From assembly GCF_012223425.1 (NCBI RefSeq), contig NZ_CP038799.1, positions 3,394,249-3,458,248 on the forward strand: a DNA stretch of 64,000 bases. The letters are read 5' to 3'. The number at the start of each line of letters is the position of its first letter. Positions within the stretch are counted from its first letter, which is position 1. Shown here one piece after another: positions 16,530 to 25,016 of the stretch. The translations under genes and the position numbers were made by a program. This stretch comes from Mycolicibacterium frederiksbergense. Lineage in GTDB: Bacteria; Actinomycetota; Actinomycetes; Mycobacteriales; Mycobacteriaceae. The notes below the pieces were generated by a model. That model did no database searches. It was given only the letters and a program-made list of their open reading frames with translations, and was not told the DNA's origin.

Positions 16530-16535
16530 TAGGGT
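16530..16535 (+). promoter_or_regulatory. -10 element of purD (TAGGGT), probable leaderless transcript
   Basis: TAGGGT fits the mycobacterial TANNNT -10 consensus and ends eight bases before the GTG start of purD. No ribosome site precedes the start. Transcription would begin at or within a base or two of the start codon. Confidence 0.5.
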
Positions 16536-16543
16536 TGTTCACC

Positions 16544-17812
16544 GTGCGCGTCCTCGTCATCGGATCCGGAGCCCGTGAACATGCCCTGCTGCTCGCGCTC
16601 CGGCGCGACCCGCAGGTCGAGCGGCTGGCGGTGGCGCCCGGCAATGCCGGCACCGCTGCCGTCGCCGACCAGTACGACGTCGACATCAGCTCGGGTCGCG
16701 CGGTCGTCGCGCTGGCCCAGCGCCTCGGGTCCGACCTGGTGGTGGTGGGGCCGGAGGTGCCACTGGTGCTCGGTGTGGCCGACGCGGTGCGCGCCGCCGG
16801 AATAGCCTGCTTCGGGCCCTCCAGGGACGCCGCCCGCATCGAGGGCTCCAAGGCCTTCGCCAAGGATGTGATGGCCGCCGCCGGCGTGCGGACCGCGACC
16901 AGTGAGATCGTGGACAACCCCGCCAACCTGGATGCCGCGCTGAACCGGTTCGGTCCGCCGGCCGGGCAGGCCGCCTGGGTGGTCAAGGACGACGGGTTGG
17001 CCGCGGGCAAGGGCGTCGTGGTCACCACGGACCGTGACGCGGCGCGCGTGCACGCGGCCGGCCTGCTGGACGCCGGGCATCCGGTACTGCTGGAATCCTT
17101 CCTGGACGGCCCCGAGGTGTCGCTGTTCTGCGTCGTCGACGGTGAGACCGTGGTCCCGCTGCTGCCCGCGCAGGACTTCAAGCGGGTCGGTGACAACGAC
17201 TCCGGTCCGAACACCGGCGGGATGGGCGCCTACACCCCGCTGCCGTGGCTGCCCGCTCAGGTGCTCACTCAGATCGTCGACGAGATCGTCAAACCCGTTG
17301 CCGCCGAGATGGTTTCACGGGGCAGCTCGTTCTCTGGCCTGCTCTACGCCGGGCTGGCGATCACCTCTGCGGGCCCGTCGGTGGTGGAGTTCAACTGTCG
17401 GTTCGGTGACCCGGAGACCCAGGCGGTGCTCGCCCTGCTGGACTCCCCACTGGGCGGGCTGCTCCATGCGGCGGCCACCGGCACGCTGGCGTCCTTCGAG
17501 GACCTGCGGTGGCGGGACGGGGCCGCGGTCACCGTGGTCGTCGCCGCCGAGAACTATCCGGGCCGGCCGCGGGTCGGTGACGTCATCGTCGGCTCCGAGG
17601 CCGACGCCGTCCTACACGCCGGCACCGCCCGGCGCGAGGACGGTGCGGTGGTGTCCACCGGTGGGCGGGTGCTCTCGGTGGTCGGAACCGGCGAAGATCT
17701 TGACGCCGCCCGCGCTGCCGCATACGAGGCGATCAAGTCAATTCGACTGCCGGGCAGCCATTTCCGCACCGACATCGGGCTGGCGGCGGCCGAGGGACGT
17801 ATCTCGATCTGA
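16544..17812 (+). CDS. purD: Phosphoribosylamine-glycine ligase (GAR synthetase)
   Basis: A 422-residue ATP-grasp ligase. The start MRVLVIGSGAREHALLLAL, the ATP-binding VVKDDGLAAGKGVVV, the NTGGMGAY loop and EFNCRFGDPETQ are all diagnostic of PurD. It joins phosphoribosylamine and glycine with ATP in the second step of de novo purine synthesis. GTG 16544 agrees with the family start. It is the first of eight pur genes scattered through the next 34 kb. The divergent P450 promoter is close by, so the shared gap may couple regulation. Confidence 0.97.
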   Translation: MRVLVIGSGAREHALLLALRRDPQVERLAVAPGNAGTAAVADQYDVDISSGRAVVALAQRLGSDLVVVGPEVPLVLGVADAVRAAGIACFGPSRDAARIEGSKAFAKDVMAAAGVRTATSEIVDNPANLDAALNRFGPPAGQAAWVVKDDGLAAGKGVVVTTDRDAARVHAAGLLDAGHPVLLESFLDGPEVSLFCVVDGETVVPLLPAQDFKRVGDNDSGPNTGGMGAYTPLPWLPAQVLTQIVDEIVKPVAAEMVSRGSSFSGLLYAGLAITSAGPSVVEFNCRFGDPETQAVLALLDSPLGGLLHAAATGTLASFEDLRWRDGAAVTVVVAAENYPGRPRVGDVIVGSEADAVLHAGTARREDGAVVSTGGRVLSVVGTGEDLDAARAAAYEAIKSIRLPGSHFRTDIGLAAAEGRISI

Positions 17813-17816
17813 CCGG

Positions 17817-18632
17817 TCAGGCAACGAGTATCGGTGCCAGCCAGGAGATCTCGGCGGGAAGCTGGGAACTCCAGAACTCGCCGTCGTGCCCACCCGGGGA
17901 GAAGCCGCCGGCCGGCGGATTGCCGAGTTGGGCTATGAACGCACCTGTCGCGGCGGCGAACGGATCACCGTTCCCGCAGTCGATGCGGATCGGGATCGAG
18001 TCCAGCGCCGGCAGCCCCCACACACTGTTGGCCTCGTAGTCCCGGGCGCCGTCGAACGCGCCGGGAGCCGCCGCGCCGGGTGACGTCCACAACGCAGGGC
18101 TCACCGCACAGATCGCTGCGGTGCGGGCCGGGCCCAGTCGGGATCCGAGCAGCAAAGCGCCGTAGCCGCCCATCGACCAGCCGATGAATCCCACCCGCGA
18201 GGTGTCCAGCCCCTGGCCGGCCAGCATCGGAACCAACTCATCCAGCACCATCGCGCCGGCATCGTCCCCGGACTCGCGCTTGTGCCAGTAACCTCCGCCG
18301 CCGTCGACGGCCACCACAGCAAACGGTGGCAGGCCCGCTGTGACGGCTTCTGCGAGACCTTGCTCGACACCGCCGGCCATCACCGTCGCGGCGTCGCTGC
18401 CCTTGCCGTGCAGCGCGATGACCGGACGCAGCGGTGCGGTCTGTCCCGGCGGCCTGGCGATCGCCCAGTTGGTACGCACCCCGCCGCGCGCGGCCGAGAC
18501 GAAGGAACCCGACTCGTAGGTGGCGGCGGGTTCGGCGGCGGCCCGGGGCAGGGCCCCCGCGCCGGCGGCGACGGCACCGAGGGCGGCGCCGAGACCCATC
18601 CGCAGCACGGTCCGACGGTTCTGGGCTGACAT
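17817..18632 (-). CDS. Exported (Tat) esterase, alpha/beta-hydrolase fold
   Basis: About 271 residues with a twin-arginine signal: NRRTVLRMG followed by an alanine/glycine-rich hydrophobic stretch ending near ALPRAAAEP. The mature part has the nucleophile motif GWSMGG, an LHGKGSDA oxyanion region and a late GGHDGEFW histidine, as in FrsA/esterase-D-like hydrolases. It matches Rv0774c, an exported lipid or ester hydrolase. An in-frame ATG at 18641 adds three residues; neither start has a good ribosome site. It converges with purD, four bases apart. Confidence 0.85.
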   Translation of the reverse strand: MSAQNRRTVLRMGLGAALGAVAAGAGALPRAAAEPAATYESGSFVSAARGGVRTNWAIARPPGQTAPLRPVIALHGKGSDAATVMAGGVEQGLAEAVTAGLPPFAVVAVDGGGGYWHKRESGDDAGAMVLDELVPMLAGQGLDTSRVGFIGWSMGGYGALLLGSRLGPARTAAICAVSPALWTSPGAAAPGAFDGARDYEANSVWGLPALDSIPIRIDCGNGDPFAAATGAFIAQLGNPPAGGFSPGGHDGEFWSSQLPAEISWLAPILVA

Positions 18633-18724
18633 TCGCGCCATCTTGCCACTGCCCGCTGTGGCGCTGTCTGCCAACTTGTTGTGATTGCCGAAAACCGCCA
18701 TACAACTGGGATTTTGCTGGCAGC

Positions 18725-19354
18725 ATGCAAGGCGTGACAGCGGCGGTGACTCCCAAGGGAGAACGTCGGCGGGGCGCTCTGGTGAGCGCCGCCGCCGATC
18801 TGCTGTGCGAGGGCGGGATCGACGCGGTCCGCCATCGCGCGGTGGCGAGGCGTGCCGGCCTGCCGCTGGCGTCGACGACGTACTACTTCTCCTCACTCGA
18901 CGATCTGATCGCCAAGGCCGTCGAGCATGTGGGCGCGCGCGAGGCCGAGCAGCTGGAGCTACAGGTCGCCGCATTGTCGCGCCGGCGTCGCGGTGCCGAG
19001 TCGACCGCCGACCTGCTGGTCGATCTCCTGGTCGGTGACAATCCCGGCGTGCGGGTGTCCGAACAGCTGATCTCGCGCTACGAGCGCTATATCGCCTGCG
19101 CGCGCCAACCCGAGCTCCGCGACATCCAGCGGCGGATTCTGCGGCAACGCACCGATGCCGTCCTTGAGGTCGTCGAACGGTCCGGTCGCGCCGTGCGATC
19201 CGAACTCGTGACCGCCCTGGTGTGCGCGGTGGACGGAGCTGTGGTTGCCTCATTGGTGGATGAGGGAGAGGGGCCGCGGGCCAACGCCCGCGCGACGCTG
19301 ATCGATGTGATCGATGTGCTCGCACCCGTCGACGAACGGGCCGTGCACGTCTGA
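18725..19354 (+). CDS. TetR-family regulator
   Basis: A 209-residue TetR protein. The helix-turn-helix is in DAVRHRAVARRAGLPLASTTYYF (about residues 31-53). It corresponds to Rv0775. It is divergent from the exported esterase across a 92-base gap and is followed by an amino-acid permease 18 bases later, so it could control either. The gap contains CAAC-TT-GTTG at about 18673-18682, only a weak operator candidate. ATG 18725 is used; an in-frame GTG at 18734 is possible. Confidence 0.87.
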   Translation: MQGVTAAVTPKGERRRGALVSAAADLLCEGGIDAVRHRAVARRAGLPLASTTYYFSSLDDLIAKAVEHVGAREAEQLELQVAALSRRRRGAESTADLLVDLLVGDNPGVRVSEQLISRYERYIACARQPELRDIQRRILRQRTDAVLEVVERSGRAVRSELVTALVCAVDGAVVASLVDEGEGPRANARATLIDVIDVLAPVDERAVHV

Positions 19355-19372
19355 GGTGAGCAAAGGGGTGGG

Positions 19373-20794
19373 ATGACGCAGTCGGAAACCACGGAGGAGC
19401 CACAACTTCGGCGGGTGATGGGTCCGGGGCTACTGCTGCTGTTCGTGGTGGGTGACATCCTCGGTACGGGTGTGTATGCCCTCACCGGACAGGTTGCCAA
19501 GGAAGTCGGTGGCGCGGCGTGGCTGCCCTTCCTGGTCGCCTTCCTGATCGCCACGATCACCGCGTTCAGTTATCTGGAGCTGGTCACCAAGTATCCGCAG
19601 GCCGCCGGCGCAGCGCTGTACGCGCACAAGGCCTTCGGCATCCAGTTCGTCACCTTCCTGGTGGCCTTCGTGGTGATGTGTTCCGGAATCACTTCCGCCT
19701 CAACGGCTTCGCGATTCTTCGCGGCGAATTTCTTCACCGCCTTCGACATCGACTGGGGCAAAGTCGGTGTGGTGGTGCTGGCGCTGTTGTTCATGGCACT
19801 GATCGCATTGGTGAACTTCCGGGGCGTCGGCGAGAGCGTCAAACTCAACGTGGTGCTGACCATCGTCGAGATCACCGGCCTGGCCATGGTGATCCTGGTG
19901 GGCGTCTGGGCGTTCACCGGCGGCGGCGCCGATGTGGACTTCGCCCGCGTCGTCGCCTTCGACACCCCGGCCGACAAGGGCACCTTCCTGGCCGTCACCA
20001 CCGCCACCTCGCTGGCATTCTTCGCGATGGTCGGATTCGAGGACTCGGTCAACATGGCCGAGGAGACCAAGGACCCGGTGCGGATCTTCCCCAAGGTGCT
20101 GCTGACCGGGCTGGGAATCGCCGGCGTCGTCTACGTCGTCGTCGCCATCGTCGCGGTGGCGCTGGTGCCCGTCGGCGTCCTGGCGGACACCGAGACCCCG
20201 CTGATCGAGGTCGTCAAGGCGGGTGCGCCCGGGCTGCCGATCGAAGCGATCCTGCCCTTCATCTCCATGTTCGCGGTGGCCAACACGGCGCTGATCAACA
20301 TGTTGATGGCCAGCCGGCTGATCTACGGCATGGCCCGCCAGCACGTCTTGCCGCCGGTGCTGGGGACCATCCACCCCAAGCGGCACAGCCCGTGGGTGGC
20401 CGTCGTCTTCACCACCCTCATCGCGTTCGGCCTGATCTTCTACGTCTCCGCGGTCGCCAACAGCAGCGCCATCGCGGTGCTCGGCGGCACCACATCGCTG
20501 CTGCTGCTGGCGGTCTTCGCGATGGTGAACGTGGCGGTGCTGGTGTTGCGCCGCGACGTGCAGGCCGCGGGCGGGCACTTCCGGACGCCGACGGTGCTGC
20601 CCGTCATCGGGTTCATCGCCTCGGCGTATCTGGTGCTGCCGTTCTCCGGGCGCCCCGCCCAGCAGTACGTGCTGGCCGGGATCCTGATCGTGATCGGGAT
20701 CGTGCTGTTCGGCATCACCACCCTGATCAACCGCCAGCTCGGTATCCGCGGGAAAGGCATCCTCGATCCGACGCACCTGGGCGACTCCCCATAG
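19373..20794 (+). CDS. APC-superfamily amino-acid permease
   Basis: A 473-residue integral membrane transporter with about 12-13 hydrophobic segments. The start LLLLFVVGDILGTGVYALTGQVA holds the unwound first helix motif (GxGxY-like) of the amino acid-polyamine-cation superfamily. FEDSVNMAEETKDPVRIFPK is the conserved loop after helix 6 that places it near cationic amino-acid and GABA-type permeases. The substrate cannot be told from sequence. It follows the TetR gene by 18 bases and precedes purB; the purB promoter seems to be independent. Confidence 0.9.
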   Translation: MTQSETTEEPQLRRVMGPGLLLLFVVGDILGTGVYALTGQVAKEVGGAAWLPFLVAFLIATITAFSYLELVTKYPQAAGAALYAHKAFGIQFVTFLVAFVVMCSGITSASTASRFFAANFFTAFDIDWGKVGVVVLALLFMALIALVNFRGVGESVKLNVVLTIVEITGLAMVILVGVWAFTGGGADVDFARVVAFDTPADKGTFLAVTTATSLAFFAMVGFEDSVNMAEETKDPVRIFPKVLLTGLGIAGVVYVVVAIVAVALVPVGVLADTETPLIEVVKAGAPGLPIEAILPFISMFAVANTALINMLMASRLIYGMARQHVLPPVLGTIHPKRHSPWVAVVFTTLIAFGLIFYVSAVANSSAIAVLGGTTSLLLLAVFAMVNVAVLVLRRDVQAAGGHFRTPTVLPVIGFIASAYLVLPFSGRPAQQYVLAGILIVIGIVLFGITTLINRQLGIRGKGILDPTHLGDSP

Positions 20795-20802
20795 GCGGCT
20801 CG

Positions 20803-20808
20803 TAAGCT
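20803..20808 (+). promoter_or_regulatory. -10 element of purB (TAAGCT), probable leaderless transcript
   Basis: TAAGCT fits TANNNT and ends eight bases before GTG 20817. There is no ribosome site, supporting a leaderless mRNA and the GTG at 20817 rather than that at 20811. Confidence 0.45.
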
Positions 20809-20816
20809 GTGTGTTC

Positions 20817-22235
20817 GTGACGATCCCGAATGTTCTGGCCAACCGCTACGCCAGCGAGGAGATGACGGCCATCTGGTCGCCCGAGGCGAAGATCATCGCC
20901 GAGCGCCGACTGTGGCTGGCGGTGTTGCGGGCGCAGTCCGAGCTCGGCGTCCCGGTGCCCGACGGTGTCGTGCAGGACTACGAGCGGGTGCTGGAGAACG
21001 TCGACCTGGGCTCGATCGCCGCGCGCGAGCGGGTCACCCGCCACGACGTGAAGGCCCGCATCGAGGAGTTCAACGCGCTGGCCGGCCACGAGCACGTGCA
21101 CAAGGGCATGACCAGCCGCGACCTCACCGAGAACGTCGAGCAGCTGCAGATCCGCCGCTCACTGGAACTGGTCTTCGCCCACGGTGTGGCGGTGGTGGCG
21201 CGGCTGGCCGAACGCTCGATCGTGTACCGCGACGTGGTGATGGCCGGGCGCAGTCACAATGTCGCCGCGCAGGCGACCACACTGGGCAAGCGGTTCGCCT
21301 CGGCCGCCGAGGAGATGTTGCTGGCGCTGACCCGGCTGCGCGAGCTGATCGACCGGTACCCGCTGCGCGGCATCAAGGGCCCGATGGGCACCGCCCAGGA
21401 CATGCTGGACCTGTTCGACGGAGACACCGCCCGGCTCGCCGAACTGGAGAGGCGTGTCGCCCAATTCCTGGGATTCACAGATGTTTTCACCAGTGTCGGG
21501 CAGGTCTACCCGCGTTCACTGGACCACGATGCGGTATCTGCGCTGGTGCAACTCGGTGCCGGTCCGTCCTCATTCGCGCACACCATCCGGCTGATGGCCG
21601 GGCACGAACTGGTCACCGAGGGGTTCGCCCCGGGCCAGGTCGGTTCCTCGGCGATGCCGCACAAGATGAACACCCGGTCCTGCGAGCGGGTCAACGGCCT
21701 GCAGGTGGTGCTGCGTGGCTACGCGTCGATGGCGGCCGAACTGGCCGGCGCCCAGTGGAACGAGGGTGACGTGTTCTGCTCGGTGGTGCGCCGCGTCGCG
21801 CTGCCCGACGCGTTCTTCGCCGTGGACGGCCAGATCGAGACCTTCCTGACCGTGCTCGACGAGTTCGGCGCCTACCCCGCGGTGATCCAGCGTGAACTCG
21901 ATCGCTACCTGCCTTTTTTGGCGACCACCCGCATCCTCATCGCGGCTGTGCGCGCCGGCGTGGGCCGGGAGTCCGCGCACGAGGTCATCAAGGAACATGC
22001 GGTCGCGGTGGCGTTGGCCATGCGGGAAAAGGGCCAGGAGCCCGACCTGCTGGACCGGCTCGCCGCCGATCCGCGGCTGCCACTGGACCGGGTGGCCCTG
22101 GATGCGGCGCTGGCGGACAAGGAAGCGTTCACCGGTGCCGCCGGCGCGCAGGTCGACGATGTGGTTTCCGCGGTCGATGATCTGGTCGGCCGCTACCCCG
22201 AGGCGGCCAAGTACACCTCGGGTGCCATCTTGTGA
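20817..22235 (+). CDS. purB: Adenylosuccinate lyase
   Basis: A 472-residue fumarase/aspartase-superfamily lyase. The signature loop GSSAMPHKMN is at 276-285, with TSRDLTEN at 99-106 and the RSHNVAAQATTLGKR segment containing an active-site His. PurB releases fumarate from SAICAR and from adenylosuccinate, two steps of purine synthesis. The start VTIPNVLANRYAS matches the family. Its stop overlaps the start of cyp126 by four bases (GTGA), so the P450 is translationally coupled to a purine gene. Confidence 0.97.
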   Translation: MTIPNVLANRYASEEMTAIWSPEAKIIAERRLWLAVLRAQSELGVPVPDGVVQDYERVLENVDLGSIAARERVTRHDVKARIEEFNALAGHEHVHKGMTSRDLTENVEQLQIRRSLELVFAHGVAVVARLAERSIVYRDVVMAGRSHNVAAQATTLGKRFASAAEEMLLALTRLRELIDRYPLRGIKGPMGTAQDMLDLFDGDTARLAELERRVAQFLGFTDVFTSVGQVYPRSLDHDAVSALVQLGAGPSSFAHTIRLMAGHELVTEGFAPGQVGSSAMPHKMNTRSCERVNGLQVVLRGYASMAAELAGAQWNEGDVFCSVVRRVALPDAFFAVDGQIETFLTVLDEFGAYPAVIQRELDRYLPFLATTRILIAAVRAGVGRESAHEVIKEHAVAVALAMREKGQEPDLLDRLAADPRLPLDRVALDAALADKEAFTGAAGAQVDDVVSAVDDLVGRYPEAAKYTSGAIL

Positions 22236-23449
22236 CATTGGCCGACCTCACCGATCTCGACAACTTCGCCGCGGGTTTTCCGCACGATCTGTTCGAGGTG
22301 CACCGCCGTGAGGCTCCGGTCTACTGGCATGAGCCCACCGAGCACACCCCGGACGGGGAGGGCTTCTGGTCGGTCGCGACCTACGCCGAAACCCTTGCCG
22401 TGCTACGTGATCCGGAGACGTACTCGTCGGTGACCGGCGGAACCCGGCCGTTCGGCGGCACCCTGCTGCAGGATCTCTCCGTCGCGGGCCAGGTGCTCAA
22501 CATGATGGACGACCCGCGGCATGCCCAGATCCGCAGGCTGGTCAGCTCGGGGCTGACACCCCGGATGATCACCCGGGTCACCGATGATCTGCGCAGCCGG
22601 GCCCGGACCCTGCTGGACGCTGTCGAGCCCGGGGTGGCGCTGGACTTTCTCGTGGAGGTGGCCGCCGAGCTGCCCATGCAGATGATCTGCATCCTGCTGG
22701 GAGTGCCTGAATCCGAACGGCATTGGCTGTTCGAGGCGATCGAGCCGCAGTTCGACTTCGGCGGTGCCCGCTCGGCCGCCGTCGGGCAGCTATCACCCGA
22801 AGAGGCCGGAACGCGGATGTACGAATACGGACAAGAGCTGATCGCGGCCAAACGCGCTGCGCCGGGCGATGACATGTTGTCGGTGGTGGCCAACGCCTTC
22901 CGCGATGACGAAGTTGCCGAGCTCTCCGACCTTGAGCTCTACCTGTTCTTCAGTCTGCTGTTCAGCGCCGGGGCGGAGACCACCCGCAACTCGGTGGCCG
23001 GGGGCCTGCTGGCGCTCATCGAGCACCCCGAGCAGATGCGCCGCCTGCAAGCCGACCCGGAACTGCTGCCGTCGGCGATCGAGGAGATGGTGCGCTGGAC
23101 GACACCGTCACCGTCGAAACGGCGCACCGCCACGCGTTCGGTGACCTTGGGCGGCTGCGCCATCGAGGCGGGGCAGAAGGTGCAGATCTGGGAGGGTTCG
23201 GCGAATCGAGACCCGGCGGTGTTCCAGGATCCCGATGTCTTCGATATCGCGCGTAAGCCCAATGCGCACTTGGGGTTCGGTCATGGTGTGCACTACTGCC
23301 TGGGCGCCAACCTGGCACGGCTGGAGCTGCGGGTGCTGTTCGGGGAACTGATGCCCCGGTTCCGCAGCGCGCGGCTGGCCGCGCCGGTCGAGTGGACCCG
23401 CAGCAATCGCCACACCGGTATCCGGCACCTGTTCGTCGAATTCGACTGA
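22232..23449 (+). CDS. cyp126: Cytochrome P450, CYP126 family
   Basis: A 405-residue P450 with I-helix AGAETT at 246-251, an EEMVRW K-helix and the haem loop FGHGVHYCLG with Cys356. Position directly after purB and overall sequence match CYP126 (Rv0778). Its physiological substrate is not known. Start GTG 22232 overlaps the purB stop. The conserved coupling to purB across mycobacteria is intriguing, because no functional link is evident. Confidence 0.92.
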   Translation: MTLADLTDLDNFAAGFPHDLFEVHRREAPVYWHEPTEHTPDGEGFWSVATYAETLAVLRDPETYSSVTGGTRPFGGTLLQDLSVAGQVLNMMDDPRHAQIRRLVSSGLTPRMITRVTDDLRSRARTLLDAVEPGVALDFLVEVAAELPMQMICILLGVPESERHWLFEAIEPQFDFGGARSAAVGQLSPEEAGTRMYEYGQELIAAKRAAPGDDMLSVVANAFRDDEVAELSDLELYLFFSLLFSAGAETTRNSVAGGLLALIEHPEQMRRLQADPELLPSAIEEMVRWTTPSPSKRRTATRSVTLGGCAIEAGQKVQIWEGSANRDPAVFQDPDVFDIARKPNAHLGFGHGVHYCLGANLARLELRVLFGELMPRFRSARLAAPVEWTRSNRHTGIRHLFVEFD

Positions 23450-23466
23450 TCGCTACCCTCGCAGAT

Positions 23467-24066
23467 ATGGACTTCGGCCAGAACGACAACCTCCGAGTCT
23501 CCAATGCCGACCGCGCGCACGTGAGCGGCCTGCTCGAGCGCGCGGTCGCCGACGGCATGATCACGCTCGACGAGTTCGCCGAGCGCACCGATGCCGCGCT
23601 GGCCGCCCGCACCCGCGGCGAGTTGCGGGCCGTGCTGGTCGACCTGCCGGATATGGACCTGCATGCCGCGCAGGCGCCGGTGGCCCGGAGCAGCGCACAG
23701 CCGGAGGCACTGGGTGGCTGGATGACCTCGATCGTTCGGCGCGGGCCGTGGACGGTGGCGCCGGTCATCAACCTGAACACCCGAATGTGCAGCACCACCC
23801 TGGACTTCACCTCCGCGGTGCTGCCCGGACCGGTCGTCGAGGTGAACATCGACGACTACCTGAGTTCCACGGAGCTCATCGTGCCGGCCGGGGCCACCGC
23901 GGACCTCAACGGTGTCGACGCCATCGCCGGCAGCGCCACCGTCAAGGTGCGTAACCTCCGCCAGCCCGATCAGCTGCACGTCATCGTGCGTGGCAAGGTC
24001 AGGATGGGGTCGGTCAGTGTGCGGCACCCGTTCGGTAGCTGGCTGCGGCGTCTGCACGGCGGCTGA
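23467..24066 (+). CDS. DUF1707 protein with C-terminal cell-wall-stress-like domain
   Basis: A 199-residue protein. Residues about 8-60 form a DUF1707 (SHOCT-like) domain: LRVSNADRAHVSGLLERAVADGMITLDEFAERTDAAL. The rest is a beta-rich domain like those of LiaF/DUF2154-type proteins. No signal or membrane segment is seen. It follows cyp126 by 17 bases. Its 3' end overlaps the convergent AbiEi/DUF559 gene by 53 bases, an unusually deep tail-to-tail overlap. Confidence 0.85.
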   Translation: MDFGQNDNLRVSNADRAHVSGLLERAVADGMITLDEFAERTDAALAARTRGELRAVLVDLPDMDLHAAQAPVARSSAQPEALGGWMTSIVRRGPWTVAPVINLNTRMCSTTLDFTSAVLPGPVVEVNIDDYLSSTELIVPAGATADLNGVDAIAGSATVKVRNLRQPDQLHVIVRGKVRMGSVSVRHPFGSWLRRLHGG

Positions 24067-24916
24067 GCGCAAACTCGATCTCGGCGATCACCCGCTCCGG
24101 GTACTCGGTGAGATCCAGCCAAGTGAAACGCAGCACCTGGTAGCCCATCAGCGCGAGTTCGTTCTGCTTGACCCGATCCCGTTGGAAGGCTTCGGGGTCG
24201 GTGTGGAAGGCCAGGCCGTCCACCTCGATCGCGATCTTGGGACCGCGGAAGAGCACATCGATCTCCCAGCGGCCGAGGCGCTGGTTGGCCTTCCATCCGG
24301 TGATGCGTGCCTGCCGCAGCAGCCCCACCAGGAGCCGTTCCGCCTCGGAGTGCGCCCCGCTGTCGGCGGCCCGCAACAGTCTGCGCGCGGCGGGTGAACC
24401 GTGCCGGCCCTTGTTGCGCAGGTGAGCGCCCCAGAGGTCGCGCAGCTCCAACAGATGCCGCTGCAGTGCCGTGTCGATGATCTTCATGCCGCCGCCCCGG
24501 CGGGCGGCGGCCTCCACGACCGTCAGCGGTGGAGCGGTCACCCGCAGCCCCTGGCGCGTCACGCAATCGGCGGGGTCCAGGTCGCGGCGGCGGGTGCGGA
24601 TGCCGGACCTCTTGGGCGGATCGCACACTTTGGGCACGGTGACGTCCACGGTGGCGGGCGGAAACTTCGTCAGCTCCAACCACCAGGCCGCCGTCATGCC
24701 GCTTGCCGCCGCGCGCGGACCGCAACCCCACACCGCGGCCCGGATCCGCGCACGGTCGGTGAACAGACGATCATCGACGAAATACACCCCGGGTGAGCAG
24801 CGCAGCCAGTGCCCGGAGCGGACCCTGCGGTACACCGCTTGGCGGCTCAATCCGGCCTGCTGCGCCTGGGCGAGGGTGATGACTCCGTCCTGGTCGCGGA
24901 GGTAGTCGTCGAGCAT
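24014..24916 (-). CDS. AbiEi-like/DUF559 protein (putative restriction-endonuclease-fold accessory gene)
   Basis: A 300-residue two-part protein. The N-terminus (DGVITLAQAQQAGLSRQAVYRRVRSGHWLRCSPGVYF) is the winged-helix start found in AbiEi-type antitoxins. The C-terminus (EIDVLFRGPKIAIEVDGLAFH, then RDRVKQNELALMGYQVLRFTW) is a DUF559 domain with the D, E and K positions of a very-short-patch-repair-like nuclease fold. Start ATG 24916 is chosen over 25006, which would read through a large hairpin. No AbiEii partner is adjacent. The gene is absent from this spot in M. tuberculosis as I recall it, so it may be an insertion. Confidence 0.8.
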   Translation of the reverse strand: MLDDYLRDQDGVITLAQAQQAGLSRQAVYRRVRSGHWLRCSPGVYFVDDRLFTDRARIRAAVWGCGPRAAASGMTAAWWLELTKFPPATVDVTVPKVCDPPKRSGIRTRRRDLDPADCVTRQGLRVTAPPLTVVEAAARRGGGMKIIDTALQRHLLELRDLWGAHLRNKGRHGSPAARRLLRAADSGAHSEAERLLVGLLRQARITGWKANQRLGRWEIDVLFRGPKIAIEVDGLAFHTDPEAFQRDRVKQNELALMGYQVLRFTWLDLTEYPERVIAEIEFALSRRADAAASYRTGAAH

Positions 24917-24959
24917 GCTCTCTTGGACGCGATGCCCGGCCGAACGGTTCCATTCCCTG

Positions 24960-25010
24960 CGATTTGTGTGAGATCTGTAACGGTGGTCGTTACGGATATC
25001 GCACAAGTCG
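24960..25010. repeat. 51-bp hairpin with 23-base arms, five-base loop
   Basis: The arms run 24960-24982 and 24988-25010 around GTGGT. Nineteen of 23 positions pair, with perfect ends GTAACG/CGTTAC next to the loop and TTGTG/CACAA further out. It fills the gap between the AbiEi/DUF559 gene and the membrane-protein gene on the same strand. It could be a terminator for the upstream transcript (no T-tract), an operator, or a miniature repeat element. Confidence 0.65.
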
Positions 25011-25016
25011 CCGGGC

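Noticed and set aside
15193..17214. Longer P450 start reaching into purD
   Set aside because: The upstream part is antisense to purD and lacks P450 features; ATG 16425 has a good ribosome site and gives the normal family length.
24917..25006. N-terminal extension of the AbiEi/DUF559 protein from 25006
   Set aside because: It would translate through the 51-bp hairpin and adds a charged segment not matching the AbiEi start; ATG 24916 fits the family.
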